33,805 bases of DNA from Pseudomonadota bacterium (GTDB lineage Bacteria; SAR324; NAC60-12), in assembly GCA_004213175.1 (NCBI GenBank), contig SHAT01000021.1, positions 1-33,805 on the forward strand. The letters are read 5' to 3'. Under the pieces are notes generated by a model. It saw only the letters and a list, made by a program, of their open reading frames with translations, searched no databases and had not been told where the DNA came from. Positions 18,396 through 27,424 of the stretch are shown one piece after another. Positions within the stretch are counted from its first letter, which is position 1; each line of letters opens with the position of its first letter. The translations under genes were made by a program, and so were the position numbers.

Positions 18396-20897
18396 ATGAC
18401 TATATCTTCAGATTCTGAATTAGAAAAAGATGAAGATCATCAAGAGGAAATAATAGAAATAGAGGGAAGCAGTTTAGAGACTATTTCAGAGGAAAAGTCT
18501 CTTGTTATAAGTGAAGATATTTTTCCTGATTCTTTGCTTGTCGTACCACTCTACGATCGTCCGCTCTTTCCAAAAATGCTTCTGCCGGTTATTATTTCTG
18601 ATAAAAAATTGGAGAAAGTTTTAGAGGATGAATTAAAAGGCCCTTTGAAATATGTCGGTCTGGTTTACAGTAATGAAACAGATGAAAATAGTGACGAGAC
18701 TAAAGAAGATATTAATGACAGGCTGGCAAATATCGGTGCAGTTGGCAGGATAGTACAGGCATCAAAACATAGTAATGATCCGATGCATATTATCGTGCAG
18801 GTCATGGAGCGTTTTGAAATTATTGAAATAATTTCTGAAGATCATGTATATAGAGCAAAAGTTGAATATCTGCAGGATACAGGTGATCAAAAATCTGAAT
18901 ATGAATTAAAAGCCTTTTCTGTTTCGATTATCAATTTAATCAAAGAACTGGTTCAACTAAATCCATTATTCAAGGAAGAATTAGGCCTGTTGATGGGGCG
19001 TATTAATCTCAAAGATCCTGCAACACTCGCTGATTTTGCAGCATCCATGACGACTGCATCCGGAAAGGAATTGCAAGACATATTGGAAACAATGAGTATT
19101 AAAGAGAGGATTGAAAAAGCCTTGAATTTACTAAGACATGAGCTTGAAGTCGCAAAACTTCAAGTAAAAATCTCTCAGCGTGTAGAAGATCGGATGTCTC
19201 AGCAACAGCGAGAATTTTTTCTACGTGAACAGCTCAAGGAGATTAAGAAAGAGCTAGGCATTACAAAAGAAGGTTCAGAAAGTGAAACAGAAAAATATGA
19301 GGCACGCATAAAGAAACTAAAACTTACTGAAGAGGCAAAAGAGCGTATTGAAGAAGAATTAGAGAAAATGCGTTTAATCGAGCCTAACTCTCCAGAATAT
19401 CATGTTACTCGAACTTATCTGGATTGGCTGACAATTTTACCCTGGGGTGTTTACAGTAAAGATGTTTTCAACATACAACGTGCAGCAAGAATTCTAAATC
19501 GTGACCACTATGGCTTAAAAGATGTTAAAGACCGTATACTCGAACTGATCTCTGTAGGCATCATAAACGGAGACCTTTCGGGATCGATTGTTTTGCTGGT
19601 TGGCCCCCCTGGAACAGGTAAAACATCTGTGGGACAGTCTATTGCCAGATCAATCGGACGAAAATTTTATAGATTTTCTCTTGGAGGGATGCGAGATGAA
19701 GCAGAAATAAAAGGGCACCGTAGGACATATATAGGTTCACTTCCAGGAAAATTTATTAATGCAATCAAAACCTGCAAAACGGCTAACCCGGTAATCATGC
19801 TGGATGAAATAGACAAGATCGGTGCTAGTTTTCAGGGAGATCCTGCATCTGCACTGCTGGAGGTTTTAGATCCTGAACAGAACAAAGATTTTCTTGACCA
19901 TTACCTTGATGTACGTTTTGATCTTTCAAAAGTACTTTTTATTTGTACAGCAAATCAAACGGATACAATACCGCCAGCATTGCTGGACCGTATGGAAGTT
20001 ATCAGGCTTTCAGGTTATATTATGGAGGAGAAACTACAAATTGCCAGTAAACATCTTTTACCTAAACAACTTAAAATACATGGGCTCAAGAAGTCACAGT
20101 TTTCTCTGTCAAAAGTGGTTCTGCGTGAAATAATTGATGGTTACGCCAGAGAAGCAGGTGTAAGAAGTCTGGAAAATAATCTTAGAAAAATAATGAGAAA
20201 ATCTACACGCAAGATTGTAGAAGAAGAAATTGAAAATGTAAAGATTGATAAAGATGAGCTACCAGAATTGTTGGGACGCAAGGTTTTCGCAGAAGAAACA
20301 CGTTACAAAAAACCTAAAGTTGGAGTCATTACTGGTCTCGCATATACAAGTGTCGGCGGTGCAACTTTGTTCATAGAAGCGTCTTTTGTAGAAGCTAAAA
20401 ACCCTGGATTCAAGCAGACGGGTCAACTTGGAGATGTAATGGTAGAATCAACGGAGATTGCTTACACATATATACGTTCAAAAGGTAGCCGGGATGAAAA
20501 AATTAAAAAATTCTTTTCAGAAAACTTTATCCACATGCATGTACCAGCAGGTGCTACCCCTAAGGATGGTCCCTCCGCTGGTATAACAATGGCTTGTGCG
20601 CTACACTCACTGGTTTCAAAAGAAGCTGTCATTCCTAATATTGCAATGACAGGAGAATTAACACTCACTGGTTTGGTTATGCCTATTGGTGGAGTAAAAG
20701 AAAAAACAATTGCTGCCAGGCGTACAGGGATTTCACAAATAATTTTTCCTTTAGAAAATAAAAAAGATTTTGAAGATTTGGATGAGATAATAACTAAAGA
20801 TATCAAACCCCATTTTGTGAAAAACTTTGAGGACGTACTACCCATTTGCTTTCCAAAATTGAAAGAAAAAATTGAAAAGAAAAAAGCAAAAAAATAA
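18396..20897 (+). CDS. lon: ATP-dependent protease La
   Basis: 833 aa; [51 protein letters not shown], Walker [10 protein letters not shown], catalytic [12 protein letters not shown]. Confidence 0.97.
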   Translation: MTISSDSELEKDEDHQEEIIEIEGSSLETISEEKSLVISEDIFPDSLLVVPLYDRPLFPKMLLPVIISDKKLEKVLEDELKGPLKYVGLVYSNETDENSDETKEDINDRLANIGAVGRIVQASKHSNDPMHIIVQVMERFEIIEIISEDHVYRAKVEYLQDTGDQKSEYELKAFSVSIINLIKELVQLNPLFKEELGLLMGRINLKDPATLADFAASMTTASGKELQDILETMSIKERIEKALNLLRHELEVAKLQVKISQRVEDRMSQQQREFFLREQLKEIKKELGITKEGSESETEKYEARIKKLKLTEEAKERIEEELEKMRLIEPNSPEYHVTRTYLDWLTILPWGVYSKDVFNIQRAARILNRDHYGLKDVKDRILELISVGIINGDLSGSIVLLVGPPGTGKTSVGQSIARSIGRKFYRFSLGGMRDEAEIKGHRRTYIGSLPGKFINAIKTCKTANPVIMLDEIDKIGASFQGDPASALLEVLDPEQNKDFLDHYLDVRFDLSKVLFICTANQTDTIPPALLDRMEVIRLSGYIMEEKLQIASKHLLPKQLKIHGLKKSQFSLSKVVLREIIDGYAREAGVRSLENNLRKIMRKSTRKIVEEEIENVKIDKDELPELLGRKVFAEETRYKKPKVGVITGLAYTSVGGATLFIEASFVEAKNPGFKQTGQLGDVMVESTEIAYTYIRSKGSRDEKIKKFFSENFIHMHVPAGATPKDGPSAGITMACALHSLVSKEAVIPNIAMTGELTLTGLVMPIGGVKEKTIAARRTGISQIIFPLENKKDFEDLDEIITKDIKPHFVKNFEDVLPICFPKLKEKIEKKKAKK

Positions 20898-20908
20898 TCC
20901 ATCTTTAC

Positions 20909-21736
20909 ATGCAATTCAGTTTAATCAATCTTGAATTTTTTCCACTACTTGGTTTGCTGCTTTTTTCGGGAGCATTTGCCGGATTATTGGCAGGACTCTT
21001 TGGAGTCGGTGGCGGAATTATTTTAGTTCCCGCCTTAATCTTTGCATTTGATAAACTGGGCTATTCTCCGGATGTTACTGCACACATGGCTGTTGGGACA
21101 TCACTGGGAATTATCGTGCCCACCTCAATTATTTCTACCTGGTCTCATTACAAAAGAGGTTCAGGGGACATGATTTTGTTCCGCAAGCTAGCATTCCCAG
21201 TTGTTTTCGGTACGTTGGTTGGTTCATGGCTAGGAGGTAACTTAAGTGGTGATTCACTAAAAACAATTTTTGCAACCTTGACAATGTTGATTGCACTAAA
21301 TTTATTACGAAAAAACCATTATTTAATTGGCGAAGAACTACCTGTAGTATCAAAACAGTGGAGCATTGCAGGTTTGATCGGTCTACTTTCATCAATAATG
21401 GGGATCGGTGGAGGTGTTTTTTTCACCTCTTTCTTTACGGCCTACGGTTTAACTATGTTAAGAGCAATTGGAACGTCCGCAAGTTTAGGTTTGATGATTT
21501 CACTTCCTGGAGCAATTGGTTATATATTTAGCGGTTGGAATAACCCAAATCTCCCTCAGTTAAGCTTCGGATATTTCAGTTGGTTGAGTTTTCTATACAT
21601 TTCCCCGATAACCATGTTCATGGCCCCGCAGGGGGCCAAACTTGCTCACCAACTTGACAATGAGAGACTTGAACGCTGGTTTGCACTTTTCTTGATGATC
21701 ATGTCAATTTGTATGTTTTACAAAATTTATTTTTGA
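20909..21736 (+). CDS. TauE/SafE-family (DUF81) membrane permease
   Basis: 275 aa; GAFAGLLAGLFGVGGGIILVPAL and internal repeat LIGLLSSIMGIGGGVFFTSFF; about 8 TM segments. Confidence 0.9.
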   Translation: MQFSLINLEFFPLLGLLLFSGAFAGLLAGLFGVGGGIILVPALIFAFDKLGYSPDVTAHMAVGTSLGIIVPTSIISTWSHYKRGSGDMILFRKLAFPVVFGTLVGSWLGGNLSGDSLKTIFATLTMLIALNLLRKNHYLIGEELPVVSKQWSIAGLIGLLSSIMGIGGGVFFTSFFTAYGLTMLRAIGTSASLGLMISLPGAIGYIFSGWNNPNLPQLSFGYFSWLSFLYISPITMFMAPQGAKLAHQLDNERLERWFALFLMIMSICMFYKIYF

Positions 21737-21750
21737 GAGCTCTCATTCCT

Positions 21751-22377
21751 ATGGCTTCAAAGAAACCTTTCTTGATGGGAATCGGCGGTGGCTCCGGTTC
21801 GGGAAAATCAACGATTGTCCAGGAACTTAAAGAAAATATTGGCCCTGAGAAAATATCTGTTATAAATTATGACGCATATTACCGTAACCGACCTGAATTG
21901 ACATTTGAGGAACGCCAAAACATAAATTTCGACCATCCCGATTCACTGGAAACTCAACTGATGGTTGAACATATTAAGCAACTGATTTCGGGGGAAAGTG
22001 TTCAAATACCTATTTATGATTATGCCAAGCATTTACGTTCCTTAAAAACGATAAATGTTGTCCCTTCTCCTATTATAATTGTGGACGGCATCCTTGTTTT
22101 GAATGACAGTCAACTTAGGGAAATGATAGATTTATTAGTATTTGTCGATGTGCCACCTGACTTAAGATTCATCAGGCGTTTAGAACGTGATTTGTCTGAA
22201 CGTGGTCGTACTATTGATTCGGTAATCAAGCAATATCTTGCTACTGTGCGCCCTATGCATGAAAAATTTGTAGAACCAAGTAAACACTTCGCTGACATTT
22301 CAATTCCCGGATGCGGACATAATCTGAAGTCAGTGAAGCGTTTGATGAAACTTTTGCAAACTCTGCCTGCAAAATAA
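21751..22377 (+). CDS. udk: Uridine kinase (ORF track starts at 21709; ATG at 21751 more plausible)
   Basis: GIGGGSGSGKSTIVQEL P-loop, NYDAYYRN, NFDHPDSLET, PIYDYAKHLR, DGILVL. Confidence 0.9.
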   Translation: MASKKPFLMGIGGGSGSGKSTIVQELKENIGPEKISVINYDAYYRNRPELTFEERQNINFDHPDSLETQLMVEHIKQLISGESVQIPIYDYAKHLRSLKTINVVPSPIIIVDGILVLNDSQLREMIDLLVFVDVPPDLRFIRRLERDLSERGRTIDSVIKQYLATVRPMHEKFVEPSKHFADISIPGCGHNLKSVKRLMKLLQTLPAK

Positions 22378-22402
22378 GCATAATTTTTACAAAAATTTTG
22401 GA

Positions 22403-23812
22403 TCATGGCAAACCAACTTCTTTTTCCATTAACTGAATAAAGTCCTGCCGCTGAGAATCTCTTGCATAATCTAATGATGTCTTTTTATCAAAATCAACCA
22501 CCGAAGGATCACCACCTTTTTTGAGCAATAATCCTATTGATCCGAGATTCCCTCTCTGGGTTGCTATTATCAGAGCTGTTTTCCCACTTTTATTCTGCAT
22601 GTTGACTCTTGCACCACTTTTCAGCAATTCCCACATGGCTTGCGTATTCCCTTTTTCAGCAGCCCACATTAGTGCAGTCCAGCCTGCTTGAGTACGTGCG
22701 TTCAGATTAGCACTTGATTTCAAAAATAAATTTAACATTTGCAAATCTCCATGAAAAGCAGCCCACATAAGAGGGGTAAAATCTCCTTTATCAGGATCTG
22801 CCCCGTGTTCCAGCAATAATTTTACAATTGCTTTATCTTTCATCGACGCAGCCCAAATAAGTGGTGTATCACCAAACTCATCAGTCAGGTCTACCATCGC
22901 ACCACGTTCCGCCAGCAATTTTACAAGTTTGACATTTTGTGATTTGACTGCATGCATAAATGCCGTATAACCTTTTTTATCTTTTAATTCCAATTCTGCT
23001 CCTGTTGCTAGCAAATGATTTACAGAGCCTTTATTCCCGCTTTTTACGGCTATTATCAGGGAAGTCATTTTCGGCTCAGCAACCGCAATGTTTTCTGTAA
23101 GTTCTTTGTTAAGGGAAAATTGTTTTTTGTTGTCTATTAAAAATACTTTCTGAATTTTACCTGACTGGTAATCCGGCCAAAGATAATACATTAAAATTAG
23201 TGCATTAACTGTAAAAATTGCAAACAAAAGCCATCCAAGCCTGAAAAAAACTGAATATTGATTAGAAAAATCTTTTGGCAAGACAATATCAAAATCTTTT
23301 GATTTATCATTTAGAAAATGTTTTGCCACATCATGCTTTTCCGGATTATAATTATCAGGAATCACTCTCTTAAACACTGGGCTATCATTATCACTGGAAA
23401 AGAAAGGTGTTTCGAAACGAGAAAAATATTTAGGCTTTATCGAAAATGCTTCTTTTTCAGGTTTCGGCTGTTCAATAATTTGAGGTCTACCTTCTGAGAG
23501 TGCTAGCAGAATTCCGGGATCTAGCTGGGAGCTTCCGGTTATCGAAATTGGAATGTTTTTCAGTCTGACATGCCTGATAATTAAACCTAATAGTTCATGA
23601 GTGTCCTCGCTAAAGACTTGCAAATTGTCTAAATCAAGAGTAACCTTCCGCGTGTTAGCTGAAGCTAAACTTTTTTCAATAGCTTCCATTTCCGGTTGGA
23701 TATCTGCACGTCTTAACTCATCAATTACTTTCAACGTCGCAATTTGCCCTTTTTCTTTAAGAACTATTCGGTTCAACATTGTATTTTTAGGATATTGGCA
23801 GGAAGGTTGCAA
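22403..23812 (-). CDS. STAS-like N-domain, single TM, C-terminal ankyrin repeat protein (likely start at 23779)
   Basis: MLNRIVLKEKGQIATLKVIDEL...RKVTLDLDNLQVFSEDTHELLGLIIRHVRLKNIPISITG (STAS-like), TM LGWLLFAIFTVNALILMYYL, then about five to six ankyrin repeats (KGYTAFMHAVKSQNVKLVKLLAERGAMVDLTDEFGDTPLIWAA...). Confidence 0.8.
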   Translation of the reverse strand: MQPSCQYPKNTMLNRIVLKEKGQIATLKVIDELRRADIQPEMEAIEKSLASANTRKVTLDLDNLQVFSEDTHELLGLIIRHVRLKNIPISITGSSQLDPGILLALSEGRPQIIEQPKPEKEAFSIKPKYFSRFETPFFSSDNDSPVFKRVIPDNYNPEKHDVAKHFLNDKSKDFDIVLPKDFSNQYSVFFRLGWLLFAIFTVNALILMYYLWPDYQSGKIQKVFLIDNKKQFSLNKELTENIAVAEPKMTSLIIAVKSGNKGSVNHLLATGAELELKDKKGYTAFMHAVKSQNVKLVKLLAERGAMVDLTDEFGDTPLIWAASMKDKAIVKLLLEHGADPDKGDFTPLMWAAFHGDLQMLNLFLKSSANLNARTQAGWTALMWAAEKGNTQAMWELLKSGARVNMQNKSGKTALIIATQRGNLGSIGLLLKKGGDPSVVDFDKKTSLDYARDSQRQDFIQLMEKEVGLP

Positions 23813-23888
23813 AAGTTTAGAAAGCCTCTAAATTTTTTCTGAGTATTGAGAATCAGCAAAAAACACACCAAGTATTGACAAATTATAA

Positions 23889-24887
23889 ATGAAAAATTTT
23901 AAAAGCAAATTGTTTTTGGTGCCGTTTATTTTCGCCTTAAGTCTGACAACTGCTTCGGCAGATGAAGAAGAACCGGTTTTTTGGAAAGATCGTCAAATAT
24001 CTCAATTGGAGCAGCTTACTCCAAGTCTGGTTGAATCCGTTCAAAGTATGCAGACAAAAATAAATTCAGTTGCAATATCAAGTATTTCTTTTGGGGATAC
24101 TTTACCGAGTAATTTTCGCAAAGTCGCAACTGGTCGTTTACAGCAGACACTCACCAGTCTAAAAACTTTAAAAGTCAGCGTCTGCGAATCATGCAGTCAA
24201 ATCAGAACTAACATTTCAGGAAGTTTTCTAAAAATAAGTCGTGGAATTGCTGACGACAAATATCGTAGGGAAGTTGCTAAAGAACTAAATGTTAAAGGAT
24301 TTCTTGATATTGCAGTTTTTACCAGTGAAGGGGATCAGCTTTCCATTTCACTGAATGCATATGAAGCAAAAAGCGGTGAAATTGTTTTTTCTAAAATAGT
24401 TACAGGAACACCACCTAAAAGTGGATCATATATACACGTGTTTTACGGTAAAATGAGTGTACCTATTACCTTTTCCTCTTCAGGCAGTGTTATAACTGTT
24501 GACCACCAGTCGCGAGTAATCGGAGGAGAAAAAATGGTACGGCTTACAGATGACTGGAGTTTTACTGGTGGCGGAGCAATGTTGAGTGATGACAACTCCA
24601 ACTTGACAAACAAGTATGAGTCATCAATCACGGGTTTTTTGATAGACGGAACAATAAGTTATGATGTTTTTAATTTTGGTGGAAACCAGGTCTCATTTTC
24701 TCTTCTTGCAGGCTTAGGGATGATGACAGTGACACCTTTCAATAGCCCACCATATTTCAAGTCAGGATTCGGCCTTTCTGTAGCAGAACAATTGACGCTG
24801 AACTACCATTATATTGCAATGCTTACAACTTCTGAAGATGCAAAAGCTACCGGAGCATCAATTATTTCTATAGGCTGGAAATTTTAA
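23889..24887 (+). CDS. Predicted outer-membrane protein: FlgO/CsgG-like N-domain plus C-terminal beta-barrel-like region
   Basis: 332 aa; signal peptide ...LTTASA|DE; INSVAISSISFGDTLPSNFRKVATGRLQQTL...ELNVKGFLDIAVFTSEGDQLSISLNAYEAKSGEIVFSK; alternating beta-strand C-terminus ending ...ASIISIGWKF (terminal Phe). Confidence 0.65.
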   Translation: MKNFKSKLFLVPFIFALSLTTASADEEEPVFWKDRQISQLEQLTPSLVESVQSMQTKINSVAISSISFGDTLPSNFRKVATGRLQQTLTSLKTLKVSVCESCSQIRTNISGSFLKISRGIADDKYRREVAKELNVKGFLDIAVFTSEGDQLSISLNAYEAKSGEIVFSKIVTGTPPKSGSYIHVFYGKMSVPITFSSSGSVITVDHQSRVIGGEKMVRLTDDWSFTGGGAMLSDDNSNLTNKYESSITGFLIDGTISYDVFNFGGNQVSFSLLAGLGMMTVTPFNSPPYFKSGFGLSVAEQLTLNYHYIAMLTTSEDAKATGASIISIGWKF

Positions 24888-24923
24888 TTGTTTAATTAAG
24901 TATTTCAAAAATCTTCGCTTATC

Positions 24924-26246
24924 ATGGAATTATTTAATAAAATTAGTATAATGCGTTTATTTTATAAACTTACTTTTAGAGTAAGTTTATGCGCCGTGTT
25001 GGCTCTAAGTGGTTGTACGACGACAGAAGAATCAGTTGAACCAGTCGCAGAACTTCCTGTTAAGAAAAAAGTGCTTTTTAACCAAAAGACTGAGGGTGGG
25101 AAAAATTCGGTTACTGTTATAGAAGAAACTCAAGGTAACAAAAGGATTCTTCGAATTGTTTTGCAGAGGGGAGAACTTCAGTCAAACTTAATCCATCCTA
25201 TTGACAGTCCTAATTTCGTTATCGCAGTACCACTCCAAGACGCAACTAGTAAACGTTTAAGTTTGAAAACGGCAGCATTTGAACAAAGTCTTAAAATAGA
25301 TATTGATCAACTACTGTCCCGCTATCTTTCGCCAGAACGTTTTAACGTCTCTGTAATAATTAACTGGGACCAAAAACTGTTGCAGGAAGTGCAACTCAAA
25401 AACCTGCCACTAGAGGAGGATGCATCAAAAACAGAGACAAGCAACGATGATGAAGATGAAGTTTCTGAGACAACAAAACGAAATCATGAATTGAAAGAAG
25501 CTTTAAAATCTGTCCAAATCAGTGTTTTACTGGATAACACATTACCTGAAACTCAAGAACAATTTTTAATGAAACTGATTCCTGCACAGGAATTTTATCT
25601 TGCTGATCGTGGTGATACTGTAACTGTAGAAAGAACTTCTTTCCCAAAACCTTTCTCAGACAGTATCGCTCCCTATGAAGAACAGATAGTAAGGAGGAAA
25701 CTCACTGAATTATTGATGAAATATATAGCTAAAACAGACTTTGTAGTAAATGTTAAATTTTCATTGATAGAAAGCAACGAAGAAACAAAAAATGAACCAC
25801 CTTCTTCCAGCAACATCAAAATGGCGATAAATTTACTACTTGATGAAACGGTTCTTCCTAGAGTTGATACTTTCTTGAAAGAGGCAGTACCACTGGCTAT
25901 AAACTTTGATAAGGATCGTGGAGATAAACTGGCAATTATCCGTAAGGATTTCCCAGAACGTTCTGACAGTTCACTTACACCGGAACAGCGAGGTGCACTG
26001 AAGGATTATCGTGTAAAAATTCTAGAAGCTTTCCAGACAGGTGACTACGTTGCAGGTTTGGAATGGGCAGCAAAAGGGTTGAAAGTCGCGGTGAAACGTT
26101 CAGACAAAATATTTATCCTGAAAATGAAAGGATCATTACATTTTCTCCTTGAAGAAAAAGAGGAAGCCCTGGAAATGTGGGAACATGTTCAACGTTTAGA
26201 CCCAAAGGATGAAGAAGTACGTCAAATGCTTGATAATATGGAGTAA
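24924..26246 (+). CDS. Lipoprotein with two FliF-RBM3-like modules and TPR-like C-terminus (likely start at 24951)
   Basis: Lipobox LALSGC; modules at about 25278-25656 and 25674-25967, each ending in LADRGDTVTVERTSFP / DKDRGDKLAIIRKDFP; C-terminal helical repeats. Confidence 0.75.
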   Translation: MELFNKISIMRLFYKLTFRVSLCAVLALSGCTTTEESVEPVAELPVKKKVLFNQKTEGGKNSVTVIEETQGNKRILRIVLQRGELQSNLIHPIDSPNFVIAVPLQDATSKRLSLKTAAFEQSLKIDIDQLLSRYLSPERFNVSVIINWDQKLLQEVQLKNLPLEEDASKTETSNDDEDEVSETTKRNHELKEALKSVQISVLLDNTLPETQEQFLMKLIPAQEFYLADRGDTVTVERTSFPKPFSDSIAPYEEQIVRRKLTELLMKYIAKTDFVVNVKFSLIESNEETKNEPPSSSNIKMAINLLLDETVLPRVDTFLKEAVPLAINFDKDRGDKLAIIRKDFPERSDSSLTPEQRGALKDYRVKILEAFQTGDYVAGLEWAAKGLKVAVKRSDKIFILKMKGSLHFLLEEKEEALEMWEHVQRLDPKDEEVRQMLDNME

Positions 26247-26249
26247 ATA

Positions 26250-27422
26250 ATGATAATAAAAAAAAATCTTGATGCAGATTTTTTTCTTTACACGCTGCTT
26301 ATTTTCAGTCTGCTGAGTTTTTTGTTTATCAACAAATTGAGTGCTCAGGAGGGAGCCGTTAATTCAGATCAGTCTCAGGAAGAAGATTTATCTCCGGAAA
26401 AAGCAGCTGAATCAGCTGAAAAAAAACAAACTCTTGAAGAACTACTTGCCATCCCTTTTAACCAAATAAAGGAAGAACAAGAAGAAATGCAACTTTCAGG
26501 AGACGGAAGCGTTGATGAAAAACAAAGGAGATCAAATAAAGGAGATGTAAAACTTCCTCCACCACCCGAACAAAGAAGAGTTGAAAGAAATATTGAAAAA
26601 CAGCTAGATCAGATTTTCCGTGAAAAATTGCCTAAAGAGTACGTAGGTGTATCAGTTAGTATTCGCTATATCTTGGAAACTGCACCTGTTACCAAGCGTG
26701 ATAAAAGTATTTCAAAAATAAAATTGCCTGGATTCGAAAATAATGTCTGGGTACCAACACAAACAAAAAAAATCGTTGGAATTGTAAATCAGGTAAGACC
26801 GTATACAACAATTTTTGCTGTTGTGAATACACCTGTCTCACTCTTCAATGTTGAAGTTCTGCGCCAAACATTGGATGAACGTATTAAATTTCTCAACCTA
26901 ACCGGTAGAGATGTGCTTAAAATGGTACATGTACCATTTACTACACCTGCAAAATCATCTGTAACTACCCTAGAAAACGCTGCGGTTGAAATTGCAGAAG
27001 CAGAAAAGGCTGCAACTGAGGGCAATACCGAAACAGAAAATGATAACGGTACAATAATTGATGGAGAACCCGCATTAGAAGGTGAACAGGAAACCCTGTC
27101 GGCAGTGGAAGAAATACCTGAAGCTGTTTTGGAACCTAATCCTAAACCAAGACGTATTGACATGAAGGCCAAGGTTGAAACTACACGTTATTTACTGCAG
27201 GCCAGAAAAGCTTACATGAGTGAGAATTATGATTCAGCTATAACAGCTCTGCGCAGAGCAATTGAATTAAATCCTTTTTCCTCACAAGCTTTTGCTATGC
27301 TTGGTTCCATATACTACCGGCTTGGCTGGAATAGAATGGCATTGGAAAATTGGCAACATGCTCTTGAACTTGATCCAACAAATGATGGGTTGAAAAAATA
27401 TATAATGCGTTTGTCCAGGTAA
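26250..27422 (+). CDS. Secreted protein with one divergent RBM3-like module and C-terminal TPRs
   Basis: Signal peptide ...FINKLSAQ|E; module VERNIEKQLDQIFREKLPKEYVGVSVSIRY...LNLTGRDVLKMVHVPF (about 26580-26941); TPRs YDSAITALRRAIELNPFSSQAFAMLGSIYYRLGWNRMALENWQHALELDP. Confidence 0.75.
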   Translation: MIIKKNLDADFFLYTLLIFSLLSFLFINKLSAQEGAVNSDQSQEEDLSPEKAAESAEKKQTLEELLAIPFNQIKEEQEEMQLSGDGSVDEKQRRSNKGDVKLPPPPEQRRVERNIEKQLDQIFREKLPKEYVGVSVSIRYILETAPVTKRDKSISKIKLPGFENNVWVPTQTKKIVGIVNQVRPYTTIFAVVNTPVSLFNVEVLRQTLDERIKFLNLTGRDVLKMVHVPFTTPAKSSVTTLENAAVEIAEAEKAATEGNTETENDNGTIIDGEPALEGEQETLSAVEEIPEAVLEPNPKPRRIDMKAKVETTRYLLQARKAYMSENYDSAITALRRAIELNPFSSQAFAMLGSIYYRLGWNRMALENWQHALELDPTNDGLKKYIMRLSR

Positions 27423-27424
27423 AT

